A stretch of 64,000 nt of DNA from Pseudomonas fluorescens. Its GTDB lineage: Bacteria > Pseudomonadota > Gammaproteobacteria > Pseudomonadales > Pseudomonadaceae. The translations under genes were made by a program, and so were the position numbers. The stretch is from the NCBI RefSeq assembly GCF_902498065.1, contig NZ_CABVIR010000001.1:1612001-1676000 (forward strand). Reading direction: 5' to 3'. This document shows positions 47,111 through 60,696 of this stretch, piece by piece (position 1 is the stretch's first letter; the number at the start of each line of letters is the position of its first letter). The notes under the pieces are model-generated. The model was not told the DNA's origin and made no database searches. It saw nothing but the letters and a program-made list of their open reading frames with translations.

Positions 47111-47520
47111 CCAACACCCGCACAGCGCCGACGTTAGTGGTCGGCCTGGGCTGCCAGCGCGGCTGCCCCGTGAGCACGCTGCGGGCGTTACTCGATCAGG
47201 CGCTACAGGCGCATCAAATCGGGCTTCACCAGATCAAGGCCTTGGCCAGCATCGATCTGAAACGTGATGAACCTGGCCTGATCGAACTCGCTGCACAACT
47301 CGCGCTGCCCCTGATGTACTTCAGCAGTGAACAACTGGCCGGTTATCAACCACGACTCAGCCACCGCTCGGACATCGCCTTCGAACGCACCGGCTGCTAC
47401 GGCGTAGCAGAAAGTGCCGCCCTCGCCCTTGCCGAACAACTGGCCCAGGCGCCGGCAAAACTGCTGATTTCCCGACAAAAGTATGCCCAGGCGACCCTGG
47501 CATTGGCCTGCTCTGCGTAA
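47107..47520 (+). CDS. cobE: CobE, cobalamin biosynthesis protein (CbiG C-terminal-like)
   Basis: This 137-residue protein has the N-terminal motif VVGLGCQRGCPVSTL and the internal ASIDLKRDEPGLIELAAQLA followed by FERTGCYGVAESAALA, all characteristic of CobE/CbiG-C. In the aerobic pathway CobE is needed near the precorrin-4 to -5 steps though its exact chemistry is unsettled. It is coupled to cbtA by an ATGA overlap and precedes cobM, the precorrin-4 methylase, which fits the pathway. Confidence 0.9.
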   Translation: MTNTRTAPTLVVGLGCQRGCPVSTLRALLDQALQAHQIGLHQIKALASIDLKRDEPGLIELAAQLALPLMYFSSEQLAGYQPRLSHRSDIAFERTGCYGVAESAALALAEQLAQAPAKLLISRQKYAQATLALACSA

Positions 47521-47603
47521 AATCCTCGATAATCCTCGCCTTCGATCATGAGCAATCTTCATCTGAAGCCTTGACCAGCCCCTTTTTCTGACAGGAAACG
47601 ACG

Positions 47604-48350
47604 ATGACCGTCTACTTCATTGGCGCAGGTCCCGGCGACCCGGAACTAATCACCGTCAAAGGCCAACGACTGATCCGCAGCTGCCCGGTGATCATCTACG
47701 CCGGCTCACTGGTCCCGGCCGCCGTGCTGGAAGGCCACAATGCCGAACAGGTGGTCAACAGCGCCGAATTGCACCTGGAACAGATCATCGAACTGATCAA
47801 AAGCGCCCATGCCAACGGCCAAGACGTCGCTCGCGTACATTCCGGCGATCCGAGTCTGTATGGCGCGATTGGCGAACAGATTCGCTACCTGCGCGAACTC
47901 GATATTGCGTTTGAAATCATTCCCGGTGTTACAGCGACAGCGGCGTGTGCGGCGCTTTTGGGGGCGGAGCTGACGTTGCCAGATGTGTCACAGAGCGTGA
48001 TCCTGACTCGCTACGCCGACAAGACCAGCATGCCGGCAGGTGAGGAACTGGGGAATCTGGCGCAGCATGGGGCGACCATGGCCATTCATTTGGGGGTGAA
48101 TCATCTGCAGAAAATCCTGATCGAATTGCTCCCGCATTACGGCGCGGATTGTCCGATTGCGGTGATTCACCGGGCGACCTGGCCGGATCAGGATTGGGTG
48201 GTGGGGACGATTGCGGATATTGCCGGGAAGGTTGAGGCGAAGGGTTTTCGGCGCACGGCGTTGATTCTGGTAGGTCGGGTGTTGGGCAGTGATCATTTCA
48301 GCGAGTCGTCGCTGTATCGCGCCGGGCATGCGCATTTGTATCGGCCATAG
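47604..48350 (+). CDS. cobM: Precorrin-4 C11-methyltransferase
   Basis: This 248-residue SAM-dependent tetrapyrrole methylase carries the family start VYFIGAGPGDPELITVKGQ, then VHSGDPSLYGAIGEQ and IPGVTATAACAALLGAELTLP. The C11 class is indicated by SVILTRYADKTSMPAGEEL. It converts precorrin-4 to precorrin-5 in aerobic cobalamin synthesis. An 83-bp gap separates it from cobE, with AGGAAACG as ribosome binding region. It is the last gene of the riboswitch-controlled plus-strand unit and is followed by a REPIN. Confidence 0.95.
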   Translation: MTVYFIGAGPGDPELITVKGQRLIRSCPVIIYAGSLVPAAVLEGHNAEQVVNSAELHLEQIIELIKSAHANGQDVARVHSGDPSLYGAIGEQIRYLRELDIAFEIIPGVTATAACAALLGAELTLPDVSQSVILTRYADKTSMPAGEELGNLAQHGATMAIHLGVNHLQKILIELLPHYGADCPIAVIHRATWPDQDWVVGTIADIAGKVEAKGFRRTALILVGRVLGSDHFSESSLYRAGHAHLYRP

Positions 48351-48357
48351 GGCCTCA

Positions 48358-48448
48358 TCGCGAGCAGGCTCGCTCCCACAGGGGATCGTGACCAGACTCA
48401 ATTACTGTGTCCGCCACAGATCCAATGTGGGAGCGAGCCTGCTCGCGA
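48358..48448. repeat. REPIN, GAGCAGGCTC stem type
   Basis: An inverted REP pair (48358-48380 and 48426-48448) lies between the convergent cobM and nfuA genes, beginning 8 bp after the cobM stop. Confidence 0.92.
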
Positions 48449-48471
48449 TGGGGCCAAGGAATTTTCCCCAT

Positions 48472-48503
48472 AAAAAAACGGCGCTCACGGGGCGCCGTTT
48501 TTC
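48472..48503. terminator. Bidirectional intrinsic terminator
   Basis: ACGGCGC at 48478-48484 pairs with GCGCCGT at 48492-48498, flanked by a run of A on the left and T on the right. It will end nfuA transcripts on the minus strand and any cobM read-through on the plus strand. Confidence 0.9.
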
Positions 48504-48520
48504 TTGTCGCAGCGAACACC

Positions 48521-49162
<642 letters not shown>

Positions 49163-50197
49163 CTAGTATTTTTGTCGGGAAAGCGCCAGCTCGCCTCGAT
49201 CGGCCGTTTCGCCGTCAATCCTGGCTTTAAGCCACCGATAGCTGCTTTTTTCCACCCATTCGTAGCTCGCCCACGATCCCAAACCAATGGTCGCGACGCA
49301 AACGGCGAACATCACGTAGGGGTTTACGCCATAACGCTGTGCGACGAAACCTCCAGCAGAAAGCACCAACACATGCATCAGGTACACCGAGTAGGAACAA
49401 TCGCCGAGCAGTTTGAACAACCGACTGCCCTGGAAAAACCGCTCCAGTGCCATGCAGGCCATGACCAACACGGCGCTCGGCAGGCCCCAGGCGAAAAACC
49501 GCGGCTGCGGCGGCAACTGATAGATCGCCAGCAACGCGCCGCCAATCCCCAGCAATGGCAGCCATAGGCCAGGCTTGATCCAGCCGCGACGGTAGATCAT
49601 GCCGATGGCGATCCCCAACAGAAACTCATAAACGATGTCCGAACGGTAGAACGCACTGATCCAGCCATAACCCGTCCACGCCTGACACACCGCAAACAGC
49701 AACGCCGCGACGATCAACAGCCGAACCTGCAAACGGAACAGCAACGCCCAGGCAAACAGCACGTAGAAGAGCATTTCGTAGTTAAGGGTCCAGCCGACGT
49801 TGAGCGTCGGATAAATCCCGTACCCGCCGGGGTTTTCCGTAGGAATGAACAGCAAGGACAGCAGGAAATGCGACCAGTTGACCGTCTGATCCGGCAACAC
49901 TGGCTGTGCGAAGAGCACCAGCAGCGCCATCAACACCGTGTACAGCCAATAGGCCGGAACGATGCGGAACAGCCGATAGAGCAGAAACCGCCCGGGAGGC
50001 AGCGACTTGCCCTCGGTGGACAGGAAAATCACCAGCCCACTGATGACGAAGAAGATATCGACGCCCACCGCACCCTTGTCGATGAACATCTGACCGATCG
50101 GCCCGCGGGCCTTGAAGTCGAAGAAAATCTGCATGAAATGGTGGCAAACCACCGTCCAGGCCGCGAGTGCGCGCAGTGCTTGTACTGAAATCAACAT
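49163..50197 (-). CDS. Membrane acyltransferase 3 family (OafA/YrhL type)
   Basis: This 344-residue, about ten-helix acyltransferase starts at ATG 50197 (MLISVQALRALAAWTVVCHH). That fits the family opening R-A-(L/I)-A-x-x-x-V-x-x-H, with the catalytic His near residue 19. Other conserved parts are GVDIFFVISGLVIF and LNYEMLFYVLFAW. The longer frame to 50317 is only translated REPIN sequence. Members O-acetylate or acylate surface sugars, lipopolysaccharide or exopolysaccharide. The acceptor is unknown and no glycan locus is adjacent. Confidence 0.88.
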   Translation of the reverse strand: MLISVQALRALAAWTVVCHHFMQIFFDFKARGPIGQMFIDKGAVGVDIFFVISGLVIFLSTEGKSLPPGRFLLYRLFRIVPAYWLYTVLMALLVLFAQPVLPDQTVNWSHFLLSLLFIPTENPGGYGIYPTLNVGWTLNYEMLFYVLFAWALLFRLQVRLLIVAALLFAVCQAWTGYGWISAFYRSDIVYEFLLGIAIGMIYRRGWIKPGLWLPLLGIGGALLAIYQLPPQPRFFAWGLPSAVLVMACMALERFFQGSRLFKLLGDCSYSVYLMHVLVLSAGGFVAQRYGVNPYVMFAVCVATIGLGSWASYEWVEKSSYRWLKARIDGETADRGELALSRQKY

Positions 50198-50240
50198 CGA
50201 CCGCCCTCCCGTCCGCAATTCCAAACCACCACACATCCCC

Positions 50241-50328
50241 TGTGGGAGCGGGCTTGCCCGCGATGGCGCCATCACATTCAACATTGATGGCGACTGATCC
50301 ATCGCTATCGCGGGCAAGCCCGCCCACA
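50241..50328. repeat. REPIN, CGGGCAAGCCCG stem type, one arm shortened
   Basis: Inverted REP pair upstream of the acyltransferase gene (arms 50241-50263 and 50308-50328). The right arm reads CCCGCCCACA instead of CCCGCTCCCACA, a 2-nt deletion in the otherwise invariant tail. Confidence 0.9.
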
Positions 50329-50380
50329 GGGGTTCAACGGCGCCTCAAGATTGGGACATCAGGCATCTATCAAAAGTCGA

Positions 50381-52678
50381 TCAAAGATTCTGGTAGCGGT
50401 TCATGTCCAGCACACCCTCTTCCACCGGGTCGGTTTCTTGGACGTACTGGCTCAGGTCATGGAAGTAAAACCAGAACTGCGGATGACTACGACGAATCCC
50501 CCAGCGTTCGACGATTTGCTCGAAACGATGGGCATCCCTGGCGTTTTCCATCGCCTCCACAAACGCTGGTACTTGCTCGGCGGGAATGTTGAACATGAAG
50601 TTCGGATAGCTGCTGAGCACGCCGGGAAACAGGGTGAGCGTGTCGAGCCCCGGCTGATAACGCAGCGACTCGCCGAGCAGGAATGCGACGTTGCTGTGCG
50701 CGCGGTTGCGCAACAGGCTATAGACCTCACGCTTGCCGCTCGTCGTTTCGATACGCAGCATCGTCGCTTCCGGCAACTGATCGATAACTTTCAGCCCGGC
50801 AGCCGGACGCGAGGTCAGGCGGCTGAGCGCCTGTTCGGCACTCTGTAATGCCGGATCGATGTTTGGCCGCGAGCAATAAGCCCCGTCGCAGCGATTGATC
50901 GGGTCGGGCCTGGCGTTGAGTTCACCGTAGCGAGCCAGCAACTGCATGGCAAAGTCGCGCTTCGGGTCTTTCTCGTCGAGTTTCAGCGCCGTCGGTTTGT
51001 CGTTGTCGATGGCTTCATAGTCCAGCCACATCTTGAATTTGCCGCCGCTCTGATACCAGTCATCGAGATAGCCATCGCGTGAATCGGCGGGCATCAGGCG
51101 CAGGAAGTTCTGCTCGGCGCCGTTGCGAATCAGGTCGAAGTACAGGCGCGTCTGCGCCTGATGGGAGACGTTGCCGAACACGTCGAAGTTGACTGCCAAC
51201 TGATAATACGTGCGCTCCAGCAACGGGAAATCGAACAGCCACATGGTTTGCGGCACGTCGCCGATCAGGCCCTTGTTTACCGAAGCACTGTCGAAGTGCC
51301 GGAAGATCGTCAGCAGCGCGTTGTCGTTACCGGCCCACAAGGTCGACCAGCTCGGCGCCGGCGCGTCGGCATAGTTGTCGCGGCGCAACGCCTCGTATTC
51401 GTTGCGTTTATCGCGGTAGTCGTGCCACAGGCTCAGCACACTGCCGACGTCGTCGTTCTGCCCCGGCATCGCCAGCAACGGCGTGGCCTGGCCGCGATAG
51501 TTCGGGTCGACGATGTAGAGATCGTGTTCCGGCGCCTGAAACAATGCCCAGAAGTTATCGCGAATCACGTCGGTGGCTATCTGGCCACGGCACACCGGCC
51601 CGCGGATAAAGGTGCGCACAAAGTATTCGGCGTTATCGAGCATGAACTGATAGCGCGCCTGCGCCGGGATCGCCTCAAACGTGCTGAACGGATTGGCCCG
51701 GCGCTCCGGGCCGTACCCCGGCAAGGCGTTGACCTGCCAGTTGCCGTTGTAGAACAGGCTTTTGATCCGCGCCATCTTCGCCGCGCTCAGCGGATAAGTG
51801 ATGTGGGTCTTCTGTACGATCACACCCTGCACCGGCCACAAGCGGTAATACACCTGCGTGCCCGGATCGTCATTCGGGCGGCGAGTGTTGATCAGGTCAA
51901 TCGGCTGGCCGGTCGGCGTGCGCGAACGCACCCACTGGAAGAAATGCCCCGGCTCGCCGTCCTTGAAGTAAAGGTGGGCGAGGAACCAGTGTTCAAACAA
52001 CCAGCGCCCCACCAGGCTTTGGCGGGCGCCCGGCGCGTTAAGCAGGTTTTCCCATTGCACCACTTGCAAGGCCTCTTTGGCCGACGGCACCAGACCTTGC
52101 TCATCGATTGGCGCGCCCGAAGCCAGCCAGCGTTGCAGCGTCTGGTACTGCTGATCGGTCAGGCCGGTAACCGCCAGCGGCATGCCTTCCTTCGGATGCG
52201 CGCTGGCGTAACCGTCGAACTCGCCCGGCATCGCGCACATGTTTTCCCGATTCAGACCCAGGACAATGTCTTCGGGCAACTTGGCGTTGGGCGTCAGCGG
52301 TGTTTTGTGGCCCAGTTCCAGCATCCGCGCCATTAACGCGGCCTGGCTGCCCTGGGCATCGAGCACCGGGTAGAAGCCTTTTTGCTGCCAGGCGTGCTTG
52401 CCGAAGGCGTCATAAAACAACCGGGTCGGCGCGGCAGCCAGGCTGCGCTCGCCATCGTAGACCGAGACTTTCGACGCGCCGCGCGCAGCCCCCTCGCCAC
52501 TGCCCAGATTGAGCTGACAGGGGGCGTCATTGCAGGCATGGCAGGCCACGCACTTTTCGGTGAAGATCGGTTGGATGTCGCGGCTGTAGGAAATGCCAGT
52601 AGAAATCGCCGGCTCCTGCGCTACGGCGCCCCAGCTTAAAAACAGCAATACGCTGCTGATGACGACGCGATACGACAT
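50381..52678 (-). CDS. cti: Fatty acid cis/trans isomerase (c-type cytochrome)
   Basis: This 765-residue periplasmic protein has a signal peptide (residues 1-20, VVISSVLLFLSWGAVAQ) and a single c-type heme site CVACH at about residues 43-47 in EKCVACHACNDAPCQ. The remainder is family-specific, including GVIVQKTHITYPLSAAKMARI and FFQWVRSRTPTGQP. Cti converts cis-unsaturated membrane phospholipid acyl chains to trans in place, stiffening the membrane on exposure to solvents, heat or metals. It is constitutively made in pseudomonads and activated by substrate access. Divergent from metH with a 156-bp gap. Confidence 0.95.
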   Translation of the reverse strand: MSYRVVISSVLLFLSWGAVAQEPAISTGISYSRDIQPIFTEKCVACHACNDAPCQLNLGSGEGAARGASKVSVYDGERSLAAAPTRLFYDAFGKHAWQQKGFYPVLDAQGSQAALMARMLELGHKTPLTPNAKLPEDIVLGLNRENMCAMPGEFDGYASAHPKEGMPLAVTGLTDQQYQTLQRWLASGAPIDEQGLVPSAKEALQVVQWENLLNAPGARQSLVGRWLFEHWFLAHLYFKDGEPGHFFQWVRSRTPTGQPIDLINTRRPNDDPGTQVYYRLWPVQGVIVQKTHITYPLSAAKMARIKSLFYNGNWQVNALPGYGPERRANPFSTFEAIPAQARYQFMLDNAEYFVRTFIRGPVCRGQIATDVIRDNFWALFQAPEHDLYIVDPNYRGQATPLLAMPGQNDDVGSVLSLWHDYRDKRNEYEALRRDNYADAPAPSWSTLWAGNDNALLTIFRHFDSASVNKGLIGDVPQTMWLFDFPLLERTYYQLAVNFDVFGNVSHQAQTRLYFDLIRNGAEQNFLRLMPADSRDGYLDDWYQSGGKFKMWLDYEAIDNDKPTALKLDEKDPKRDFAMQLLARYGELNARPDPINRCDGAYCSRPNIDPALQSAEQALSRLTSRPAAGLKVIDQLPEATMLRIETTSGKREVYSLLRNRAHSNVAFLLGESLRYQPGLDTLTLFPGVLSSYPNFMFNIPAEQVPAFVEAMENARDAHRFEQIVERWGIRRSHPQFWFYFHDLSQYVQETDPVEEGVLDMNRYQNL

Positions 52679-52834
52679 GTCCCTGTTCCCGATCCTTGAA
52701 AAAACGCCGCGATTCTACCGGGACAGCGCCCGCACCAACATGAACGATATTCATGCAAAAACCGCACATGCTCTAAAAGCGCACAGGTTTGCTATGATCC
52801 CGGCCCTTCGTCATGGTCTTTCCGAGTAGTCCCA

Positions 52835-56545
<3,711 letters not shown>

Positions 56546-56587
56546 GTAAGTCTCCTGGCCACAATTCTGTAGCCAACAGAGATCCCC

Positions 56588-56677
56588 TGTGGGAGCGAGC
56601 CTGCTCGCGATGAGGCCATAACAGTCGATACAAGTATTGGCTGTCAGTCCGCTATCGCGAGCAGGCTCGCTCCCACA
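56588..56677. repeat. REPIN, GAGCAGGCTC stem type
   Basis: Inverted REP pair (56588-56610 and 56655-56677) between metH and the DUF2970 gene, 42 bp after the metH stop. Confidence 0.92.
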
Positions 56678-56744
56678 TTTGATTTGCGCCAGCGCTGGGG
56701 GGATTGTCTATGCTTACGCTTCACACATCCGTGACGAGGGGTTT

Positions 56745-56963
56745 ATGGACGATCCAGTCGACAACAAGCCGCCTACTTTCTGGCAGATGCTGCACAGCGT
56801 CCTGGCGGCGGCATTCGGGGTGCAGAGCGGGAAGAATCGGGCTCGGGATTTCACTCACGGCAAGCCCAGTCATTTCGTGGTCTTGGGGATTTTGTTCACC
56901 GCGGTGTTTGCATTGATGCTGTTCGGCATCGTGCAACTGGTGGTGCATCTGGCCGGGGTCTAG
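56745..56963 (+). CDS. DUF2970 small membrane protein
   Basis: This 72-residue protein has the DUF2970 pattern: PPTFWQMLHSVLAAAFGVQS, then an Arg/Lys stretch (KNRARDFTHGKPSHF), then one C-terminal transmembrane helix (VVLGILFTAVFALMLFGIV). The start at 56745 (MDDPVDNK) is favoured over the REPIN-containing upstream extension. The family is proteobacterial and of unknown function. Its stop shares the tetranucleotide CTAG with the stop of the convergent gene. Confidence 0.88.
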   Translation: MDDPVDNKPPTFWQMLHSVLAAAFGVQSGKNRARDFTHGKPSHFVVLGILFTAVFALMLFGIVQLVVHLAGV

Positions 56964-58033
56964 CGCATCAGGGTTTGCAGGCTGAACGGATAGCGATAGG
57001 ACGTCGGCCGGCCCTTGGCCGACAGTCGACGGAAGTTCACGCCGTAGTGCGGCGATTCACCCAGGGTCAGCATTCGCCTGGCGGTTGCCTTGTCGACCAG
57101 TTGCAGCAGCGGGATCTGGCGGTCACGACCGCCGTACCGGCTGATGTCCACGCCCTGATCGAGGTCATGCAATTCCACCAGAGCCCAGCCACCCAGGGTG
57201 AAATGTCCGCCCAACAAAACACTCAACTTTCCGTCGACCTTCGCCTGTAACGCGGCCGTCGATGTATTGACCGCACTGAAATACGCGTCCTTTCCGGGCA
57301 CACCGCCCGCCTCCGAGTACGCCTGCATGGCGCCAAACGCCATCTCGTCATTGGCGGACCACACCAGCGTGACCTTCGGGTAGCGCCGGAACAGCAGCTT
57401 TGCCTGTTCATACGCACGGGCGCGGGTCCAGCCGCTATAAACCAGTTGCCGCAAACGCACCTGCGGGTGCTCGGCCAGCGCACGCATCATGCCTTGCTCT
57501 CGCAGTTGCGCCGATGGCGTGATCTTCAGGCCGGAGAACGCCAGCAACTCGATCACCTGACCGGGCGCCACGGGCGGATGCTGGCGAATCAGCTCCTTGA
57601 GCATCAGGTAGCCGCCCTCCTCGTCATTGGGCACCAGGCTGCCCAGTCGATCGGGGCGTTCGCCCAGCAGGTTCAACTGGTTGGCGGTCAGCGAGGCGTT
57701 GACCATAAACAGTTTCACGCCACTGCCTTGAGCCAGACGCAACACTTGCGGGGCAATGTACTGTTCGTTGACGAAGACCAGATAGTCCGGACGATCGGGA
57801 CCTTGCAGGGCACGGCGCGCTTGCGCCAGCGTGAGTTCGGGCATGCGCCGGGAATAGAGAATCCTCAGGTCGATGCCCAGGTCCGTGGCGGCCGCCTGCA
57901 TAAATTGCGAATAGCTGATCCAGAAGGCTTCGTCGGTACTCCCGGGATTGAGGAACAACACCGATTCCGCACGCGCAGCAGGGCCGTAAACCGTACCAAG
58001 CAGCAACAGGAAGGTGTAGAAAAACTTCAACAT
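56960..58033 (-). CDS. Orphan sugar-type periplasmic binding protein
   Basis: This 357-residue exported protein has a signal peptide at residues 1-22 (KFFYTFLLLLGTVYGPAARA). The mature part is a type-1 periplasmic-binding/LacI fold (SVLFLNPGSTDEAFWISYSQ, VTLVWSANDEMAFGAMQAY, GGHFTLGGWALVELHD). No permease or ATPase gene is nearby. Proteins of this kind may serve as periplasmic sensors for membrane kinases or cyclases as well as in ABC import. Ligand unknown. The gene converges on, and overlaps by 4 bp, the DUF2970 gene. Confidence 0.8.
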   Translation of the reverse strand: MLKFFYTFLLLLGTVYGPAARAESVLFLNPGSTDEAFWISYSQFMQAAATDLGIDLRILYSRRMPELTLAQARRALQGPDRPDYLVFVNEQYIAPQVLRLAQGSGVKLFMVNASLTANQLNLLGERPDRLGSLVPNDEEGGYLMLKELIRQHPPVAPGQVIELLAFSGLKITPSAQLREQGMMRALAEHPQVRLRQLVYSGWTRARAYEQAKLLFRRYPKVTLVWSANDEMAFGAMQAYSEAGGVPGKDAYFSAVNTSTAALQAKVDGKLSVLLGGHFTLGGWALVELHDLDQGVDISRYGGRDRQIPLLQLVDKATARRMLTLGESPHYGVNFRRLSAKGRPTSYRYPFSLQTLMR

Positions 58034-58148
58034 TGATCGTCCGAGCCCCGGAAATTCGCCGCGCATTATAGCTGGCGAACGCCCGTAAAACGGCGTTTAT
58101 TGCAGTTTTTGTCCTACAATTGTCGGGGCCGGGCCCGGACGGGGTCGG

Positions 58149-58262
58149 TTATTGATGGCTGACCCAGAATACCGCTGTGCCCACGACCAGAATGATCAGA
58201 AACAGAATGGCCCAGGCATCGACCGTACTGTCAGGTTTTGAAGCTTTGGTAGGGTTGCTCAT
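58149..58262 (-). CDS. 37-residue single-helix membrane peptide
   Basis: A short frame starts at ATG 58262 behind AGAGG (7-bp spacing). The peptide has a polar, Lys-containing start (MSNPTKASKPDST) and one hydrophobic helix (AWAILFLIILVVGTAVFWV), ending SHQ. This resembles genuine bacterial small membrane proteins, and the ribosome binding site is good. No homolog is named. It lies alone between the binding-protein gene and cysI, and is shorter than many annotation cut-offs. Confidence 0.6.
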   Translation of the reverse strand: MSNPTKASKPDSTVDAWAILFLIILVVGTAVFWVSHQ

Positions 58263-58556
58263 TGCATCGCCTCTTGTCGGTTTTATCGGTGATTGCATAA
58301 AGACTCGACCACAGTTAAGACGATGATTGCCCACACCACAAATACGGGTTTATCAATAACAATTCTCGTTAGTCGATTTGGTTCTTTACATATACTCAAA
58401 CATCACTTTTGCGCATAACTCCAAACTGGTATCTTGCCCCGGCTCCGTAGGGAGTGCGCGGCCGTGCGCGCAGAATTGCCGAGGCAGTATCGGAGATTTC
58501 AGCAAGCGAAAATCGCAACTGGATCCGACCGGCCCAAGCCTGAGAACAGGACTTAT

Positions 58557-60215
58557 ATGTACGTATACGACGAGTACGATCAGCGGATCATCGAGGACCG
58601 CGTCAAGCAGTTCCGTGATCAGACCCGACGCTATCTGGCAGGCGAGCTGAGCGAAGAAGAATTCCGCCCTCTGCGCTTGCAAAACGGGCTTTATATCCAG
58701 CGTTTCGCGCCGATGTTGCGGGTGGCGGTGCCTTACGGCCAGCTGACTTCGCGCCAGACGCGAATGATGGCGAAGATTGCCCGCGACTATGACAAGGGCT
58801 ATGCCCACATCAGTACCCGCCAGAACGTACAGTTCAACTGGCCGGCGCTGGAAGACATCCCGGACATCCTCGCTGAGCTGGCGACGGTGCAGATGCATGC
58901 GATCCAGACCAGCGGCAACTGCCTGCGCAACGTCACTACCGACCAGTTCGCCGGTGTCGCTGCCGATGAGCTGATCGACCCGCGCCCATGGTGCGAGATC
59001 GTTCGCCAATGGACGACATTCCACCCGGAATTCGCTTACCTGCCGCGTAAATTCAAGATCGCGATCAACGGTTCGACCTCCGACCGTGCCGCCATCGAAG
59101 TCCATGATATCGGCCTTGAGCCGGTGCACAACGCTGCGGGCGAATTGGGCTTCCGTGTGCTGGTTGGTGGTGGCCTGGGCCGTACACCGGTGGTTGGCGC
59201 GTTCATCAATGAATTCCTGCCGTGGCAAGACCTGTTGAGCTACCTCGACGCCATCCTGCGTGTGTACAACCGCTATGGCCGTCGCGACAACAAGTACAAG
59301 GCGCGGATCAAGATTCTGGTCAAGGCCCTGACGCCTGAAGTCTTTGCGCAGAAAGTCGATGCGGAAATGGAACACCTTCGCGGTGGCCAGACCACGCTGA
59401 CCGAAGCCGAAGTTCATCGCGTTGCCAAACACTTCGTCGACCCCGACTACAAGGCGCTGGACAACCAGACCGCCGAACTTGCCGAACTCGACAAGCAACA
59501 CCCGGGCTTCGCTCGCTGGCGTACGCGCAATACCCTGGCGCACAAGAAGCCGGGTTATGTCGCCGTGACCCTGTCCCTGAAGCCGACCGGCGTTGCGCCG
59601 GGCGACATCACCGACAAGCAGCTCGACGCCGTGGCCGACCTGGCCGATCGTTACAGCTTCGGTCAACTGCGCACCTCTCACGAACAGAACATCATTCTGG
59701 CCGACGTTGAACAGTCCCAACTGTTCGCGATGTGGGGCGAGTTGCGCGAGCAAGGCTTCGCCACGCCGAACATCGGGTTGCTGACCGACATCATCTGCTG
59801 CCCTGGCGGTGATTTCTGCTCGCTGGCCAACGCCAAGTCGATCCCGATCGCCGAATCGATCCAGCGCCGTTTCGACGACCTGGACTATCTGTTCGACATC
59901 GGTGAACTGGACCTGAACATCTCCGGCTGCATGAACGCCTGTGGTCACCACCACGTCGGCCACATCGGCATCCTCGGGGTGGACAAGAAAGGCGAAGAGT
60001 TCTATCAGGTATCCCTCGGCGGCAGCGCCAGTCGCGATGCGAGCCTGGGCAAGATCCTCGGCCCGTCCTTTGCCCAGGACGCCATGCCAGACGTGATCGA
60101 AAAGCTGATCGACGTGTACATCGAACAACGTACCGAAGACGAGCGCTTCATCGACACCTATCAGCGTATTGGCATCGACCTCTTCAAGGAACGCGTCTAT
60201 GCAGCGAATCATTAA
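58557..60215 (+). CDS. cysI: Sulfite reductase hemoprotein (siroheme/4Fe-4S)
   Basis: This 552-residue sulfite reductase starts at 58557 (MYVYDEYDQRIIEDR, with ACAGG upstream); the open frame to 58434 is leader. Siroheme-binding repeats RFAPMLRVAVPYGQLTSRQ and ISTRQNVQFNWPALEDIPDI are followed by the cluster/siroheme Cys motif CCPGGDFC and SGCMNACGHHHVGH. It reduces sulfite to sulfide for cysteine synthesis. The downstream DUF934 gene overlaps it by 17 bp, the standard Pseudomonas pair. The leader is AT-rich near 58380 (TTGGTTCTTTACATATACTC), plausibly the CysB-controlled promoter. Confidence 0.95.
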   Translation: MYVYDEYDQRIIEDRVKQFRDQTRRYLAGELSEEEFRPLRLQNGLYIQRFAPMLRVAVPYGQLTSRQTRMMAKIARDYDKGYAHISTRQNVQFNWPALEDIPDILAELATVQMHAIQTSGNCLRNVTTDQFAGVAADELIDPRPWCEIVRQWTTFHPEFAYLPRKFKIAINGSTSDRAAIEVHDIGLEPVHNAAGELGFRVLVGGGLGRTPVVGAFINEFLPWQDLLSYLDAILRVYNRYGRRDNKYKARIKILVKALTPEVFAQKVDAEMEHLRGGQTTLTEAEVHRVAKHFVDPDYKALDNQTAELAELDKQHPGFARWRTRNTLAHKKPGYVAVTLSLKPTGVAPGDITDKQLDAVADLADRYSFGQLRTSHEQNIILADVEQSQLFAMWGELREQGFATPNIGLLTDIICCPGGDFCSLANAKSIPIAESIQRRFDDLDYLFDIGELDLNISGCMNACGHHHVGHIGILGVDKKGEEFYQVSLGGSASRDASLGKILGPSFAQDAMPDVIEKLIDVYIEQRTEDERFIDTYQRIGIDLFKERVYAANH

Positions 60216-60693
60216 GAACAACGAAGTCGTCGACGAAACCTGGCACCTGTTGCCCAAGGATTTCAACATCGACGAGATCAGCAACTGCGACGACCTGATC
60301 GTTCCGTTGCAGCTGTGGCGTGAACACGGCCGTATGCTCAAGGCCCGCGATGGCGGCCTGGGTGTGTGGCTGGACGCCGATGAAGAAGCCGAAGAAATCG
60401 GTGAAGACGTCGCGAACTTCCAGGTCATCGCCTTGAACTTCCCGGCCTTCACCGATGGCCGCAACTACTCCAACGCCCGCCTGCTGCGTGACCGCTACGG
60501 TTTCAAAGGTGAACTACGGGCGATTGGCGATGTGCTGCGCGACCAGCTGTTCTACATGCGTCGCTGCGGTTTCGACGCCTTTGCGGTTCGCGCAGATAAA
60601 GACCCGTACGAAGCCCTTGAAGGCCTCAAGGACTTCTCAGTGACCTATCAGGCCGCCACCGACGAACCGCTCCCGCTGTTCCGTCGCCGCTGA
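60199..60693 (+). CDS. DUF934 protein, sulfite reductase accessory
   Basis: This 164-residue protein has the DUF934 conserved block FPAFTDGRNYSNARLLRDRYGFKGE, with NxRLLRxR and GExRAxGDVLRDQ. It starts at ATG 60199 inside the 3' end of cysI, so translation is coupled. The family always accompanies cysI-type sulfite reductases and is taken to help electron delivery or assembly; its mechanism is not known. A terminator follows at once. Confidence 0.9.
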   Translation: MQRIIKNNEVVDETWHLLPKDFNIDEISNCDDLIVPLQLWREHGRMLKARDGGLGVWLDADEEAEEIGEDVANFQVIALNFPAFTDGRNYSNARLLRDRYGFKGELRAIGDVLRDQLFYMRRCGFDAFAVRADKDPYEALEGLKDFSVTYQAATDEPLPLFRRR

Positions 60694-60696
60694 CAC

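Noticed and set aside
50198..50317. N-terminal 40-residue extension of the acyltransferase
   Set aside because: It is translated REPIN sequence. The family start is at 50197.
52680..52834. Possible cobalamin or SAH riboswitch upstream of metH
   Set aside because: The 156-bp gap lacks the B12 box and the SAH core. Only a TATGAT-like -10 box is visible.
58386..60464. A minus-strand open frame of 692 codons opposite cysI
   Set aside because: Antisense shadow with no family similarity. The plus strand encodes full cysI and DUF934.
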